In this document: one piece after another, positions 11,463-20,438 of the stretch
Layout of the letters: every line of letters starts with the position of its first letter
Position numbering within the stretch: the stretch's first letter is position 1
Assembly: GCF_964204645.1 (NCBI RefSeq)
Contig: NC_134032.1
Coordinates: 3,250,916-3,314,915, forward strand
Length of the DNA stretch: 64,000 bases
Direction: 5' to 3'
Origin: Tubulanus polymorphus
Lineage: Eukaryota; Nemertea; Palaeonemertea; Tubulaniformes; Tubulanidae
Made by a program: the position numbers and the translations under genes
The notes under the pieces: model-generated
Seen by the model: only the letters and a program-made list of their open reading frames with translations
Database searches by the model: none
Told to the model about the DNA's origin: nothing

Positions 11463-12772
11463 AATGGATCTATATCATCAAACTCGAAATCACTATTGGC
11501 TTCTTCATTTTCATTTAATTGTTCAGGTTCTTCTTCCATTCCATTTTTCTCATTTAAATAAAGTTCTATCTTGTTCCACATTTCATCTCGCTCTCTTTGT
11601 TTCTTTTTGTTTGTTAATTCATCAAATGGAATTATAATATCTAGGTTTAAATAATTTACAATCTTATTTAAAAAGAATTCATAATTTATTGAATCTGTTA
11701 TTCTATTTTCCAAATGATACATTAATATTTGTTTAAATATTTTTTTTATATTTTCCATATCTTCTTCTGTTAATTTAGGTTTTTCATAATAATCGTTAAA
11801 TAATAAATATAAATACATTTTCTTTTGTTTTGTGTTAAATGTTGGTGGAATAATTGTTTTTATAATATCTTTTTTAGTTATTTCACCATTTTTATTTTCT
11901 ATTATTTTCATTTTTTCAAGCCATTGCATATATTCTGGTGTATGATCTTCTATAGAAAATATTTTAAAAATTTCATCTAGATAATTTAATTTTGGTTCTA
12001 TGAGAAAATTTCTAGTTTTTTCTTCACCCCATAAATTCTTTTGCCATCCACATTCAACACAAAATAACACAGTACCTTCTTGCCTTAAGGTCGCATAAAT
12101 ACATTGTGGGCATTTTTGTTTATAATTTACTAGTAATAGATCTTCATTAAGCTCTTGGTATTTTCTTACGTTTTCTTTATGTTTTATTGTTCTATTATGT
12201 AGATTTGAATTACTTGTTGTAATAATCAATTTACAATATTTACAATAATATGTTTTTCTTGTTAATTCATTATATTGTTTTTCTAACTTTTCAACTGTTT
12301 CTTCATTATCTGGTAACGTTTTCTCATATTTTATTTTTTCTAATAAATTATTTTTTCTTGCATTGAATTCAGTTTCAAATTTATTAGAAATTTTATCTTT
12401 ATGTACTTTACGAAATTGATGATTCTCCCAATCTTCTATATTTTCAGGGTTATATTTTATTCGACAAGGCTCACAGAAATAATCGTTTATATTATCCTTA
12501 TCATAGAATAAGAAAGGTCTTTTCCAAATAATTTCAGGTTCAACTTCAACAGAATTATTATTACTTTCGTAACTGTCAACATTATCTATTAAGTTATTAT
12601 TTTTACACTTCTCTAAATGTTTTTTGAAATAATTTCTAGAGAATGTTTTATTACAATTTGGACAGTTTATTTTAGGGGGTTTATAATTTTCATCATGTTT
12701 TTTCATATGTCGAGCCATATTACTTTTTCTTAGAAGTTCACCACAAATTTCGCATGCTATCTTCTCATCCAT
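11459..12772 (-). CDS. Zinc-finger protein with zinc ribbon, resembling late transcription factor VLTF3
   Basis: A 437-residue protein. C2H2-type fingers lie at about residues 7-26 (CEICGELL...H...H), 37-56 and 174-198, with another Cys/His cluster near 98-121. A zinc ribbon follows (CPQC near 217, CVEC near 236). The C-terminal part contains YYEKPKLTEEDMENIKKIF and a following helical stretch that resemble the conserved domain of poxvirus/NCLDV VLTF3 (A2L-like) proteins. That is judged by eye and from memory of the family. Such factors act with a viral RNA polymerase at late promoters. No RNA polymerase is seen here. The gene converges on the polymerase (stop codons overlap) and diverges from the penton-like gene. 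Start chosen at AATAAATG, which also follows a T-run. Confidence 0.65.
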   Translation of the reverse strand: MDEKIACEICGELLRKSNMARHMKKHDENYKPPKINCPNCNKTFSRNYFKKHLEKCKNNNLIDNVDSYESNNNSVEVEPEIIWKRPFLFYDKDNINDYFCEPCRIKYNPENIEDWENHQFRKVHKDKISNKFETEFNARKNNLLEKIKYEKTLPDNEETVEKLEKQYNELTRKTYYCKYCKLIITTSNSNLHNRTIKHKENVRKYQELNEDLLLVNYKQKCPQCIYATLRQEGTVLFCVECGWQKNLWGEEKTRNFLIEPKLNYLDEIFKIFSIEDHTPEYMQWLEKMKIIENKNGEITKKDIIKTIIPPTFNTKQKKMYLYLLFNDYYEKPKLTEEDMENIKKIFKQILMYHLENRITDSINYEFFLNKIVNYLNLDIIIPFDELTNKKKQRERDEMWNKIELYLNEKNGMEEEPEQLNENEEANSDFEFDDIDPF

Positions 12773-12840
12773 TTATTAAGGAAAAATTTTATTAAAATTA
12801 ATTTTTAGTGATGAGCGGTAATTTTTTTATGTTATAAATA
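12773..12840. promoter_or_regulatory. Divergent promoter region between VLTF3-like and penton-like genes
   Basis: The 68 bases hold a minus-strand T-run followed by CCTTAATAAATG and a plus-strand GGTAATTTTTTT followed by ATAAATAATG. Between them is GTGATGAG, which is also part of the module in the terminal repeats. One compact site appears to serve both directions. Confidence 0.65.
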
Positions 12841-13590
12841 ATGGTAGAATTAAAAGAATACAGAATATTTGTTGATTCTAGAAAACTTACAAATTATAAA
12901 TCACATAATTTACTAATACAATTAGATAGAGAATTCAAGAATTGTGTAGATTTAAAATTAGTAAATATAAGTTTATGTAACTCATTTTATAATATAACAG
13001 CTAAAAGTCTTGAACATTTATTTTTTTCAATCAAGAGTAAGGATAAATGGAATTATCTATTTTTAAAACCAGGATTATATAATTTAAATACATTAGCGCA
13101 GGAAATTAATAAAAAAGCTCGGATCAAATTAGGTAGTGATGCTGAATTTAACATTAGATTTTTGAAAAGTGATAATTCTAATAAAATGAAGATAAGGTTA
13201 GCTCATAATGAAAAATATCAATTTTCAGTTAAAAAACCTATAGCTAAACTATTAGGAATTACACCAGATAAATATTATTCAAATGTTGATACTACACCAA
13301 ATATAATACCTTTTACACACTTTTATATTTATTGCAATTTAATCGATCCTACAAAAACATTCGAAGCAACTAAAGATATAACTTGTAATTCTGGTTTACT
13401 AATTTTACCAATAAAGAATGTTAAACAATTTGGAACTCAAATAAATTATAATTTAGCTGAATGTGATTTCAAACCTTGTATTCCTCAATTTAATAATTTT
13501 AAATTAGAAATAAGAAATCATAATGGATACTTAATTGATTTGAATAACTTTCCTGTAATTTATGAATTAGTTATGAGATGTAAAGAGTAA
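12841..13590 (+). CDS. Penton-like minor capsid protein
   Basis: A 249-residue protein rich in beta-type sequence. The central and C-terminal parts (YYSNVDTTPNIIPFTHFYIY near 145-165, a proline near 190 followed by KNVKQFG, and NHNGYLIDLNNFPVIYEL near the end) follow the pattern of the single-jelly-roll penton proteins of Polintons, adintoviruses and polinton-like viruses, which form the five-fold vertices of the capsid. The assignment rests on pattern memory, not a search. It starts the rightward capsid block, and its TAA stop forms the first bases of the promoter motif of the next gene. Confidence 0.65.
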   Translation: MVELKEYRIFVDSRKLTNYKSHNLLIQLDREFKNCVDLKLVNISLCNSFYNITAKSLEHLFFSIKSKDKWNYLFLKPGLYNLNTLAQEINKKARIKLGSDAEFNIRFLKSDNSNKMKIRLAHNEKYQFSVKKPIAKLLGITPDKYYSNVDTTPNIIPFTHFYIYCNLIDPTKTFEATKDITCNSGLLILPIKNVKQFGTQINYNLAECDFKPCIPQFNNFKLEIRNHNGYLIDLNNFPVIYELVMRCKE

Positions 13591-13606
13591 TTTTTCACCT
13601 ATATAA

Positions 13607-13930
13607 ATGAATATAACTGTTGGACCGAGTATATGTTTTGGGTTTGATTTTAAACGTGAGAAAGATTATATCAAAAATATTGCATTTTCTAATGAAACAA
13701 CATTTGAGTATGAAACAACAATAGATAAAGAAACTTTAAATGTAGAAAAGATTACTAATTTAATTAGAGAATCTTTAAGATTTTATGAATTAGATGAAGA
13801 TTTTATAATCGATGATATTAAGAAAATAATAATTGAAATATATACAAATGAAACTAGTAATAAAATAAATGTTGAATTAATCATAAATAAGTTAACTAAA
13901 TATTTTGAAGATAGTAATTTTTTTGATTAA
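13607..13930 (+). CDS. Small acidic hypothetical protein
   Basis: A 107-residue protein with no membrane segment, mainly predicted alpha-helical and acidic (EDFIIDDIKKIIIEIY in the middle). Family not recognised. It starts at a TAATTTTTC-spacer-TATAAATG motif 13 bases after the penton-like gene and ends 3 bases before the next start, so it belongs to the densely packed virion-gene block. A structural or assembly role is only a guess. Confidence 0.6.
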   Translation: MNITVGPSICFGFDFKREKDYIKNIAFSNETTFEYETTIDKETLNVEKITNLIRESLRFYELDEDFIIDDIKKIIIEIYTNETSNKINVELIINKLTKYFEDSNFFD

Positions 13931-13933
13931 TAA

Positions 13934-14155
13934 ATGAGTGATAATAAGTGGATAATAACTGGATTATATAATGGCGCATTACTATCAGTTGGAACGGTTG
14001 GTTATTCAATGGTATTAAAAAAAGTATTCAAAATGGGAAGTGTTAATGTTGATAGATTTGATATAAATGATATTTTAAAGTTAACATTAGCAGTTACTTT
14101 ATCTAATTTAACTATTGATTATTTGGAAAAACAAAAATATATTCCTCCCATATAA
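13934..14155 (+). CDS. Small membrane protein, two hydrophobic segments
   Basis: A 73-residue protein with a hydrophobic stretch near residues 10-30 (GALLSVGTVGYSMVL) and another near 47-62 (DILKLTLAVTLSNLTI). Short proteins of this type sit beside the capsid genes in related animal elements (from memory). It starts at TTTTTTTGATTAATAAATG. Function unknown; a virion or membrane-anchoring role would fit the position. Confidence 0.6.
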   Translation: MSDNKWIITGLYNGALLSVGTVGYSMVLKKVFKMGSVNVDRFDINDILKLTLAVTLSNLTIDYLEKQKYIPPI

Positions 14156-14180
14156 ATGTGTAATTTTTTTTATTAAATAA

Positions 14181-14603
14181 ATGGCTTCTGCAATTATAAC
14201 TATTATAGGATCGGCAATTGTTAACGCTTTAGCATTTACTGGTGGTGGTTATTTATTTAAACATATTGATAAAAATAGTTCATTAGGAGAACAAAGAAGA
14301 CATAACTTAGCGTTAGAGAAATACAATAAAGCTGCAGAAGAATATAGAGAAAAGAGGCAAAACTATATGGATTACATCAATAAAGAATTATATGATCAGA
14401 AGATTTCACATAGAGATTTTCAATCAGTTGATGATGCAATGAGTTTATATAACGCAGTAACAAATAAAGAAAAATTACATCTATACAAACCTAAATTTTC
14501 AGATTATTATACCCCAAGTAAAGAACAACAGAAATATGAAATAATATGGATTTTAGGTGGAACAGTTATTGTTATATTTGTTGCTTATAAGTTTACTAAT
14601 TAG
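14181..14603 (+). CDS. Membrane protein with N- and C-terminal hydrophobic segments
   Basis: A 140-residue protein. An N-terminal hydrophobic, Gly/Ala-rich segment (IGSAIVNALAFTGGGYLF, residues 9-26) is followed by a charged helical middle rich in Glu, Lys and Tyr (about 35-115) and a C-terminal membrane segment (IIWILGGTVIVIFVAYKF). The pattern resembles a conserved but unnamed protein found beside capsid genes in related cnidarian and mollusc elements (memory, not searched). It starts at a TAATTTTTTTTATTAAATAAATG-type promoter. Role unknown, probably virion-associated. Confidence 0.6.
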   Translation: MASAIITIIGSAIVNALAFTGGGYLFKHIDKNSSLGEQRRHNLALEKYNKAAEEYREKRQNYMDYINKELYDQKISHRDFQSVDDAMSLYNAVTNKEKLHLYKPKFSDYYTPSKEQQKYEIIWILGGTVIVIFVAYKFTN

Positions 14604-14622
14604 TAATTTTTTTTCTAAATAA

Positions 14623-15057
14623 ATGGAAGATAAAGTTGATAGTATTGATATTATTCCTCATGATATAAATAAAACTAAATTAAAAACATATTTAGAAAAA
14701 CAAATATTAGAATTTGAAAGTGACTTAAAGATAAAAAAGAAAAAATATTTAAAAAGTAAAATTATATATTATTTGATTATAAGTGGTTCGGTTACAATTA
14801 GTTCTGTAATAACATTTTTAGCAATATTCAGTCCATTAACACCTTTAGCTATATCAATTGGTGTATTAGGATTAAGTTCAAGTGTTTTAACTGGTATAAG
14901 TTCAAAATTTAATATAAAAAGTAATAAAGAAAAAATTAAAACTAATATAAAAGAAATAAATAAATTAAAGAACACACTAGATTATATCATAAGTTTAAAT
15001 GGTCATATAACAGTTGAAGAACAAGATAAATTATTAAAAGAATTAATAAATTATTAA
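14623..15057 (+). CDS. Hypothetical membrane protein with a central hydrophobic hairpin
   Basis: A 144-residue protein: a Lys-rich helical N-terminal part (to about residue 48), a hydrophobic hairpin at about 49-90 (YYLIISGSVTISSVITFLAI and a following segment), then a charged helix. Looks like a membrane-bound coiled protein. Family not recognised. It starts after TAATTTTTTTTCTAAATAAATG, and its TAA stop opens the next promoter motif. Confidence 0.6.
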   Translation: MEDKVDSIDIIPHDINKTKLKTYLEKQILEFESDLKIKKKKYLKSKIIYYLIISGSVTISSVITFLAIFSPLTPLAISIGVLGLSSSVLTGISSKFNIKSNKEKIKTNIKEINKLKNTLDYIISLNGHITVEEQDKLLKELINY

Positions 15058-15074
15058 TTTTTTTAATTATATAA

Positions 15075-16463
15075 ATGGTAGATAGTTTTCCAAAAGCTTT
15101 CCAATATAATAAATCAATTAAATATAATATTCCGGCAATAGATTTTAATAAAGATATTACATATAGCAATGAAGTTTTAAATTCATTAATTGATTTATAT
15201 ATTTATGTTACTGAAACTAATAATTTTAATGCAAAGATGGAAAATATATTTCATGTATATTTAATTAATTTTAAAAAATTGAAAGATGAAAAACAATGGT
15301 TATTAAAATCTAATATGAAGTATTGGCAGAATCAATTAAATTTTGCTGTTTATTGTGCAACAACAGGATGTGGAATTAGTTGGAATGATCATTTGAATAA
15401 TTCTAAATATAAATTAATTCAAAGTTTATTTAGATTTCATACATACTTTCAAATCAGAATAATATTAAATGAATTAGAGTGCGCTTTACCAGGATCTAGG
15501 TATTTTAAAGAATTAGATAATAATATTAATTTATCTAAGTTTTATAAGATTTGTAATGAATTTAATATAGATATAAATAATTCTGATTTTAGAACAAAAA
15601 TTGGAACAATAAGATCACTTCCTTGCCCTAAAAAGATTGCAGAATATTGTGCACTTCCCATACCATCTAATAGTTTTTATAATATCTATAATAATAAATT
15701 AGGTTATGGTAAAATAGAAACAAAGGATTTAGAAACATTAAATTTCAATAAATTACCGAAATTTTATGATAATTTAAAACAAGAAAACAATAATGGTTGG
15801 GTATATTTTATTTTAGAAAATAGTGAAGGTTTTACTAAATCAGGTATAGAAAGAATAAATCAATCTATTAGAACTTATTTGATTTGTATTCTAGGATCAC
15901 AAGTTGAAACAAGATCACCGATAATTGGAAATTTGAATACATCATTCGATACACAAAAACAATTTAAAGTATTATTTGAAGATTCCATACATAATGATAA
16001 AAATAGATCGATTCCAGAAAACATTATAAGATATCAAAATTATTTAGATAAATCTCATGTAAGACTTAATTATTGTATAGGCCCTAATCTATTAATTATT
16101 TCTAATGATTTAGTATTAAAGATGGGAAACATAATTGGTTATAATAATCTAATTAAAACTGCAACAATAAATAATTCATTTGGGTTAAATGATATAAATA
16201 AAAAGATTATTACTGCTCCAAAATTAATGGAAGGTGAAAAAAATAAAAAACACATTCAATCAACAGAAACTAAAACTAATAATATTAAATTAAATAATGA
16301 TTCTAAAATAAAAGATTACAATACATCAGAAAATAATAGAACTGATAAAATTCAACATGATATAATTAAAACTGATAATGATAATAAATCACATGAAAAT
16401 ACTAAATTAGCTATAACTTGTATAGGAATTGTAATCGGAGGAATATTATATTTTAAATTTTAA
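15075..16463 (+). CDS. Conserved hypothetical virion-type protein with C-terminal membrane anchor
   Basis: A 462-residue protein. Residues 1-370 look globular, with recognisable patches such as NFAVYCATTGCGISW near 95, SGIERINQSIRTY near 258 and LGSQVETRSPIIGN near 273. A hydrophilic, Asn/Lys-rich linker follows and then a terminal hydrophobic segment (AITCIGIVIGGILYF). Similar proteins with the same patches occur next to this type of major capsid protein in other aquatic-animal elements (memory only). Function unknown. The tail anchor suggests a protein of the virion or of an internal membrane. It starts at TAATTTTTTT-spacer-TATAAATG. Confidence 0.6.
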   Translation: MVDSFPKAFQYNKSIKYNIPAIDFNKDITYSNEVLNSLIDLYIYVTETNNFNAKMENIFHVYLINFKKLKDEKQWLLKSNMKYWQNQLNFAVYCATTGCGISWNDHLNNSKYKLIQSLFRFHTYFQIRIILNELECALPGSRYFKELDNNINLSKFYKICNEFNIDINNSDFRTKIGTIRSLPCPKKIAEYCALPIPSNSFYNIYNNKLGYGKIETKDLETLNFNKLPKFYDNLKQENNNGWVYFILENSEGFTKSGIERINQSIRTYLICILGSQVETRSPIIGNLNTSFDTQKQFKVLFEDSIHNDKNRSIPENIIRYQNYLDKSHVRLNYCIGPNLLIISNDLVLKMGNIIGYNNLIKTATINNSFGLNDINKKIITAPKLMEGEKNKKHIQSTETKTNNIKLNNDSKIKDYNTSENNRTDKIQHDIIKTDNDNKSHENTKLAITCIGIVIGGILYFKF

Positions 16464-16479
16464 TTTTTTCATTATGTAA

Positions 16480-17923
16480 ATGGATGTAGAAGGTGGAGAA
16501 GATATTGGAATGGATGACATGGGAAATGATAATGAAGGATATATTGATAATGATTATAATAATGCAGGCGCTAATATTGATAATGATGAATCAGCATATA
16601 ATTCTAATTTAACTACACCTCAATATATTGACAAAGCACGTTCAAAGATAAGTATTGAAAATGAAGTACCAGAAATAACAGAAAAAGAATACAATTATAA
16701 TGAAATTATTCATGAATTTAAACCAATATTAAAAAAATCTGGTTTCAATATAACAGATAACGGTATGGATAAATTAGCAAAAGATTTGAAATATTTAAAT
16801 GGTGATTATTATTGGAAATTGAAAGGCGACTATTATTTTAAGATTTCAAATCTTAAAAGTAGCAGTAATGATAAAATAATAACACAATCAACTTCTAATT
16901 TATTAGAACAATCTAGAATTAAGAAAATCAATAATGATGTTATAACTGATGTTACAAAAAAAGAAAGAACTGTTAATTTTAAAGAATTTAAACAAAGAAA
17001 TGCTAAATTTTTTGATATAATTAATGCAAATTTAAGACAAAAAAAAAATTCCTAAAGAAGTTATTAATTCCAAAACTAGTAAACCTAATTCAAGCGAAGT
17101 TCAAACTGAAAAACTTTTACCAAATGGATTACTTGATGCAACAGATCAACAATTAGAAGATTTAAATATATTTTCTGATAAAACAATTAGAGAAATTATT
17201 AGTATAAGAAATGAAACTGATAAAATTGCACATAATAAAAGTATAAGAGATATTAAAATTAACAATTTAGAAAAAGAATTAACTGATAAAAATAAAGAAA
17301 TAGAACAATTAAAGTCTGATTTAGATCGTCAAGTAATTGATGAAATAGAATATAGGCAAAAAGAATCACGTTTAGAAAAAGAAATAGATGATTTAAAATA
17401 TAACAAAGAATTACAAAAAGAAGAAATAGATACATTGTTAAAATCATATGATTATAATATTAATAGATTAAAAGTTATTTTTAAAGATTTGTTGATTAAA
17501 CCAAATTCTGAAATATCATTAAAAGACAGAATAAGATTATTATTTAAATTAGAAGGAATAACAATTCTTTCAATTCTAACAGCTGTAACTATGTTATTTA
17601 CAACAATTGGTTTAGCAATATCAAATGCTTTGAAATCTACTTCTACTCCCACTCCCAATAAACCAGATAAACCTCCAGGTAATAATTCTATACAAGATAA
17701 AGTTAAGGATGGTTTAAAGAAATTAGCAAAATATTTATGGGAACTATCAAAGAAATCTGCTGCAGCATTGCCAGGAGTTATTGCTTCAATTGTTGGTTTT
17801 ATATTGAAATCTGCTGGGAATATTCTTAACTTTGCTGCTGAACATATTATTTTATTTTTAATCACAGTTGTAAGTGCTATTATTTTTGGGTTAGTAAATA
17901 TGATATCAAAAAATATCAAGTAA
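16480..17923 (+). CDS. Acidic coiled-coil membrane protein, split by a frame break
   Basis: The first open frame (16480-17055) is very acidic at the start (DIGMDDMGNDNEGY) and ends just after an A10 run at 17039-17048. In the +1 frame the sequence stays open from about 17048 to 17923. It first reads a long Glu/Lys-rich coiled coil, then a membrane segment (GITILSILTAVTMLFTTIGL), a Pro-rich linker, a basic helix and a second hydrophobic region (GVIASIVGFILKSAG... to ...FLITVVSAIIFGLV). Taken together it would be about 480 residues. The C-terminal half resembles hydrophobic proteins lying upstream of the major capsid gene in related elements. The break may be a real mutation, slippage or an assembly error. 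Confidence 0.6.
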
Positions 17924-17967
17924 ACCATGATATCAAAAAATATCAAGTAAACCATGATATCAAAAAA
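17900..17967 (+). repeat. 27-bp tandem repeat at the 3' end of the coiled-coil gene
   Basis: A 27-bp unit beginning ATGATATCAAAAAATATCAA is present two and a half times. Each unit spells MISKNIK and a stop, so the gene's last codons and stop are duplicated in tandem just before the major capsid promoter. Confidence 0.85.
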
Positions 17968-17994
17968 TAAATAATTAATTTTTTTGTTAAATAA

Positions 17995-19110
17995 ATGAGT
18001 GGGAGTTATATAAGTCCTTCGAAGAATCATAGAATATCTAATGCTATTAAAGCAGAAAGATCACATCATATAATTACTCATAACCCTTCAAATATTAATC
18101 CCGATGAAACTTTATATGTGAGGATTCCTCGATTAACACAAAATACTTTTTATGTTCCAAATAGTATTTATTTATCAGCCGATATAAAAGTAACTGGTCA
18201 TGATAATAATTATGTTGTCGATAATGTTGGAAGATATTTGATTAAAAAGTTAACAATAAAGATTGGTCCAGAAACAGTTTTCTCATTAGATGATTATAAT
18301 TTATTTATGTATAATAAAGATTTATGGTTAACTAAAGAAAATAGAAATAATATGATATTTCAGGGTATTCAATCGGAAAACCATAATAAATTAAGATCTG
18401 AAGCCAATAACGCAGTAGTAAATAATAGCGTAGATAATTTGATTAAAAAGATTTATGGAAGTAAATATAAAATTCCATTAGACTTTGAATTGATAAATAA
18501 TAATGCACCTTTATATAAATACGCAATTCAAGAAGATATTATATTTGAGATAACATTTGCTCCTGTAAATGAAATTGTATTATCTAGCGTTGTTAAAGAT
18601 ATGGGTTATAAATTATCGAATATATGTTTAGAATATAACACAGTAACTAATGAAAATATTGCTAGCACAATTCAAACTCAATACAATCAAGGATTTTCAT
18701 TATTATATGATTATATTGATAAATTTAAAACTGTAACTATTAATGCAAATGATGAAATAATTAATGAGAATATTAACTTTCCTAGAAGATCTATTAAAGG
18801 TATATTAATGTTTTTTACCATTGCAACATATTCTAATGGCGCAATAAATGTTGATAATTATTATAATCCTGAAATAACAAAAGTAGAAATAACTATCGAA
18901 GGAATAGCAAATAAAATATTTTGTCAAGGAATGAGAATGATTGATCAATGGCCAGAAATTAGAAAACATTTTATGAATGAAAAAGTAAAATCATCTGAAA
19001 ATTGTAATATTAATCAAATTGATTATTATACCGGCAATAAATATGCATTATGGTTAGATTTTAGAACAACAGAGGATAATTCATTACATGGTTCTGGAAT
19101 ATATGGATGA
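17995..19110 (+). CDS. Double-jelly-roll major capsid protein
   Basis: A 371-residue protein with the pattern of polinton-like virus major capsid proteins: LYVRIPRLTQNTFYVPNSIY near 40-60, VGRYLIKKLTIKIG near 80, a segment NNMIFQGIQSEN near 118, IIFEITFAPVNEI near 182, RRSIKGILMFF near 263, and the closing SLHGSGIYG. This protein would build the icosahedral capsid shell from trimeric capsomers. Length is within the range for short members of the family. It starts at TAATTTTTTTGTTAAATAAATG. The fold assignment is by recognised pattern and would be confirmed by structure prediction. Confidence 0.8.
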   Translation: MSGSYISPSKNHRISNAIKAERSHHIITHNPSNINPDETLYVRIPRLTQNTFYVPNSIYLSADIKVTGHDNNYVVDNVGRYLIKKLTIKIGPETVFSLDDYNLFMYNKDLWLTKENRNNMIFQGIQSENHNKLRSEANNAVVNNSVDNLIKKIYGSKYKIPLDFELINNNAPLYKYAIQEDIIFEITFAPVNEIVLSSVVKDMGYKLSNICLEYNTVTNENIASTIQTQYNQGFSLLYDYIDKFKTVTINANDEIINENINFPRRSIKGILMFFTIATYSNGAINVDNYYNPEITKVEITIEGIANKIFCQGMRMIDQWPEIRKHFMNEKVKSSENCNINQIDYYTGNKYALWLDFRTTEDNSLHGSGIYG

Positions 19111-19440
19111 GTTGAAAAATATTAAAAGATCAAAATTACTATTTAGATTACAACACCCATTTAAATATGAATTTATTTAAATTCAATTAGTTTGTTAATC
19201 TAGTTGAATTCTAGTTATTGGTAGTTGTAACAAAAATCAAATAGATTTAACAATATTTTAACTAGCTTGTTAATCTATTTTAATTCTAATTACATTCTAG
19301 TTGAATTCTAGTTGTTAGTAGTTGAAACAAAAATCAACTAGATTTAACAATATTTCAACTAGCTTGTTAATCTAGTTGAATTCTAGTTACATTCTAGTTA
19401 AATTCTAGTTGCAACATCACACAATTAATTTTTTTGTTAT
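19111..19440. repeat. Non-coding A+T-rich block with ~120-bp direct repeats
   Basis: Between the capsid gene and the next promoter, a unit of about 120 bp (TTGTTAATCTAGTTGAATTC ... AGATTTAACAATATTT) occurs a little over twice. Inside it CTAGTTGAATTCTAGTT is itself repeated. It is the only long gap in the left two-thirds of an otherwise tightly packed element, so it may be a replication, packaging or expression signal. That is inference. Confidence 0.75.
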
Positions 19441-19444
19441 ATAA

Positions 19445-20050
19445 ATGGGAGGTGAAAAGAAAATAAAATCTAAAAATGGTGATGTTCCAATTGAAAAAAC
19501 TTTAGATGATTTAGGAATAACAGAAACAAAATTAACTCCAGATGATGGTGCTTTAAATAATGTTACAACAAATAATAATTATGAATATTATCTTTATTGT
19601 AAACATCAATTAGAAATATTAATAGCATCTGGAAAATGTAAAAATTTTGTCGGTAAAAATTTAACTTATAATGAATTAGACACAATGAAATCAGATGAAA
19701 TTATTAGATTATTTAAGATTTATGAAGCCGCGAGAACAGCTAGAATTAATGACGCGATATCAGAAAATGTAGTAAAAGGTTATAGTAAATTATGTAATTA
19801 TATACTACCAATTGAAAATGAAAATAGATTATATTCTGATTTAAAAAATGATTATTTAGTTATGACTGAATTAAATAAATGGATTGGATATTTATCATTT
19901 CAATTAGGTGGATTTATGACATTATTATCAACTGGAGTTATAACATTTTCAAATATTGAAAGTAAAGATATTTCTATAATAAATGAGCGAGGTGAAAGAA
20001 GTGAAGGAATTAACTGTGAAGAAAAAACCGAGAACTCAGAAACAAATTGA
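19445..20050 (+). CDS. Conserved hypothetical protein downstream of the capsid gene
   Basis: A 201-residue, mostly helical protein. The central part (NELDTMKSDEIIRLFKIYEA ... SENVVKGYSKLCNYIL) and the hydrophobic GYLSFQLGGFMTLLSTGVIT near 158-178 resemble an unnamed protein placed after the capsid gene in related animal elements (memory only). It has one possible membrane segment near its C terminus. It starts at TAATTTTTTTGTTATATAAATG. Its last 68 bases overlap the next gene. Function unknown. Confidence 0.6.
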   Translation: MGGEKKIKSKNGDVPIEKTLDDLGITETKLTPDDGALNNVTTNNNYEYYLYCKHQLEILIASGKCKNFVGKNLTYNELDTMKSDEIIRLFKIYEAARTARINDAISENVVKGYSKLCNYILPIENENRLYSDLKNDYLVMTELNKWIGYLSFQLGGFMTLLSTGVITFSNIESKDISIINERGERSEGINCEEKTENSETN

Positions 20051-20351
20051 ATGGTCTCGGCAATTAGGAATTAAATCACAAGAATATAAAAAAGCTGTAA
20101 AAGAAAAAATAAGTAATAAAAATGTTAATAAAAATGGTGAAAATATTGTTATTTCTACTCCTTCTGATAATAGAATATTTGATAAATATTTATATTTTAC
20201 AGTTGGATTTGTAATTGTATTCATTTTGATTGGGTGTAATTGGTATAAGAAATCAAATAAAATTCATGATATTAGTAATTCTGAACCAACTGCTATCAAA
20301 AATGAAAGTACTTCTGAAATTCCAAAATTGATAATAAAAAAAATGGATTAA
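19983..20351 (+). CDS. Single-pass membrane protein with basic N terminus
   Basis: A 122-residue protein. Residues 1-50 are strongly basic (KKKPRTQKQIEWSRQLGIKS), a single membrane segment lies near 75-93 (YFTVGFVIVFILIG), and a short polar tail follows. The start overlaps the end of the preceding gene and is preceded by ATAATAAATG without a long T-run, so it may be expressed from the upstream promoter. The basic region could bind DNA or RNA. Function unknown. Confidence 0.55.
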   Translation: MSEVKEVKELTVKKKPRTQKQIEWSRQLGIKSQEYKKAVKEKISNKNVNKNGENIVISTPSDNRIFDKYLYFTVGFVIVFILIGCNWYKKSNKIHDISNSEPTAIKNESTSEIPKLIIKKMD

Positions 20352-20438
20352 TATTTTAGAAAAAAAGCAAAAAAAAAAATAATTGAATATCTCACTACTT
20401 TTGTCTATCACTGTGGAGCAATTAAATTGTCCAGATAA

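Noticed and set aside
17452-18030. 192-residue minus-strand frame opposite the coiled-coil gene
   Set aside because: Antisense to a better-supported gene with promoter motif; a shadow of A+T-rich coding.
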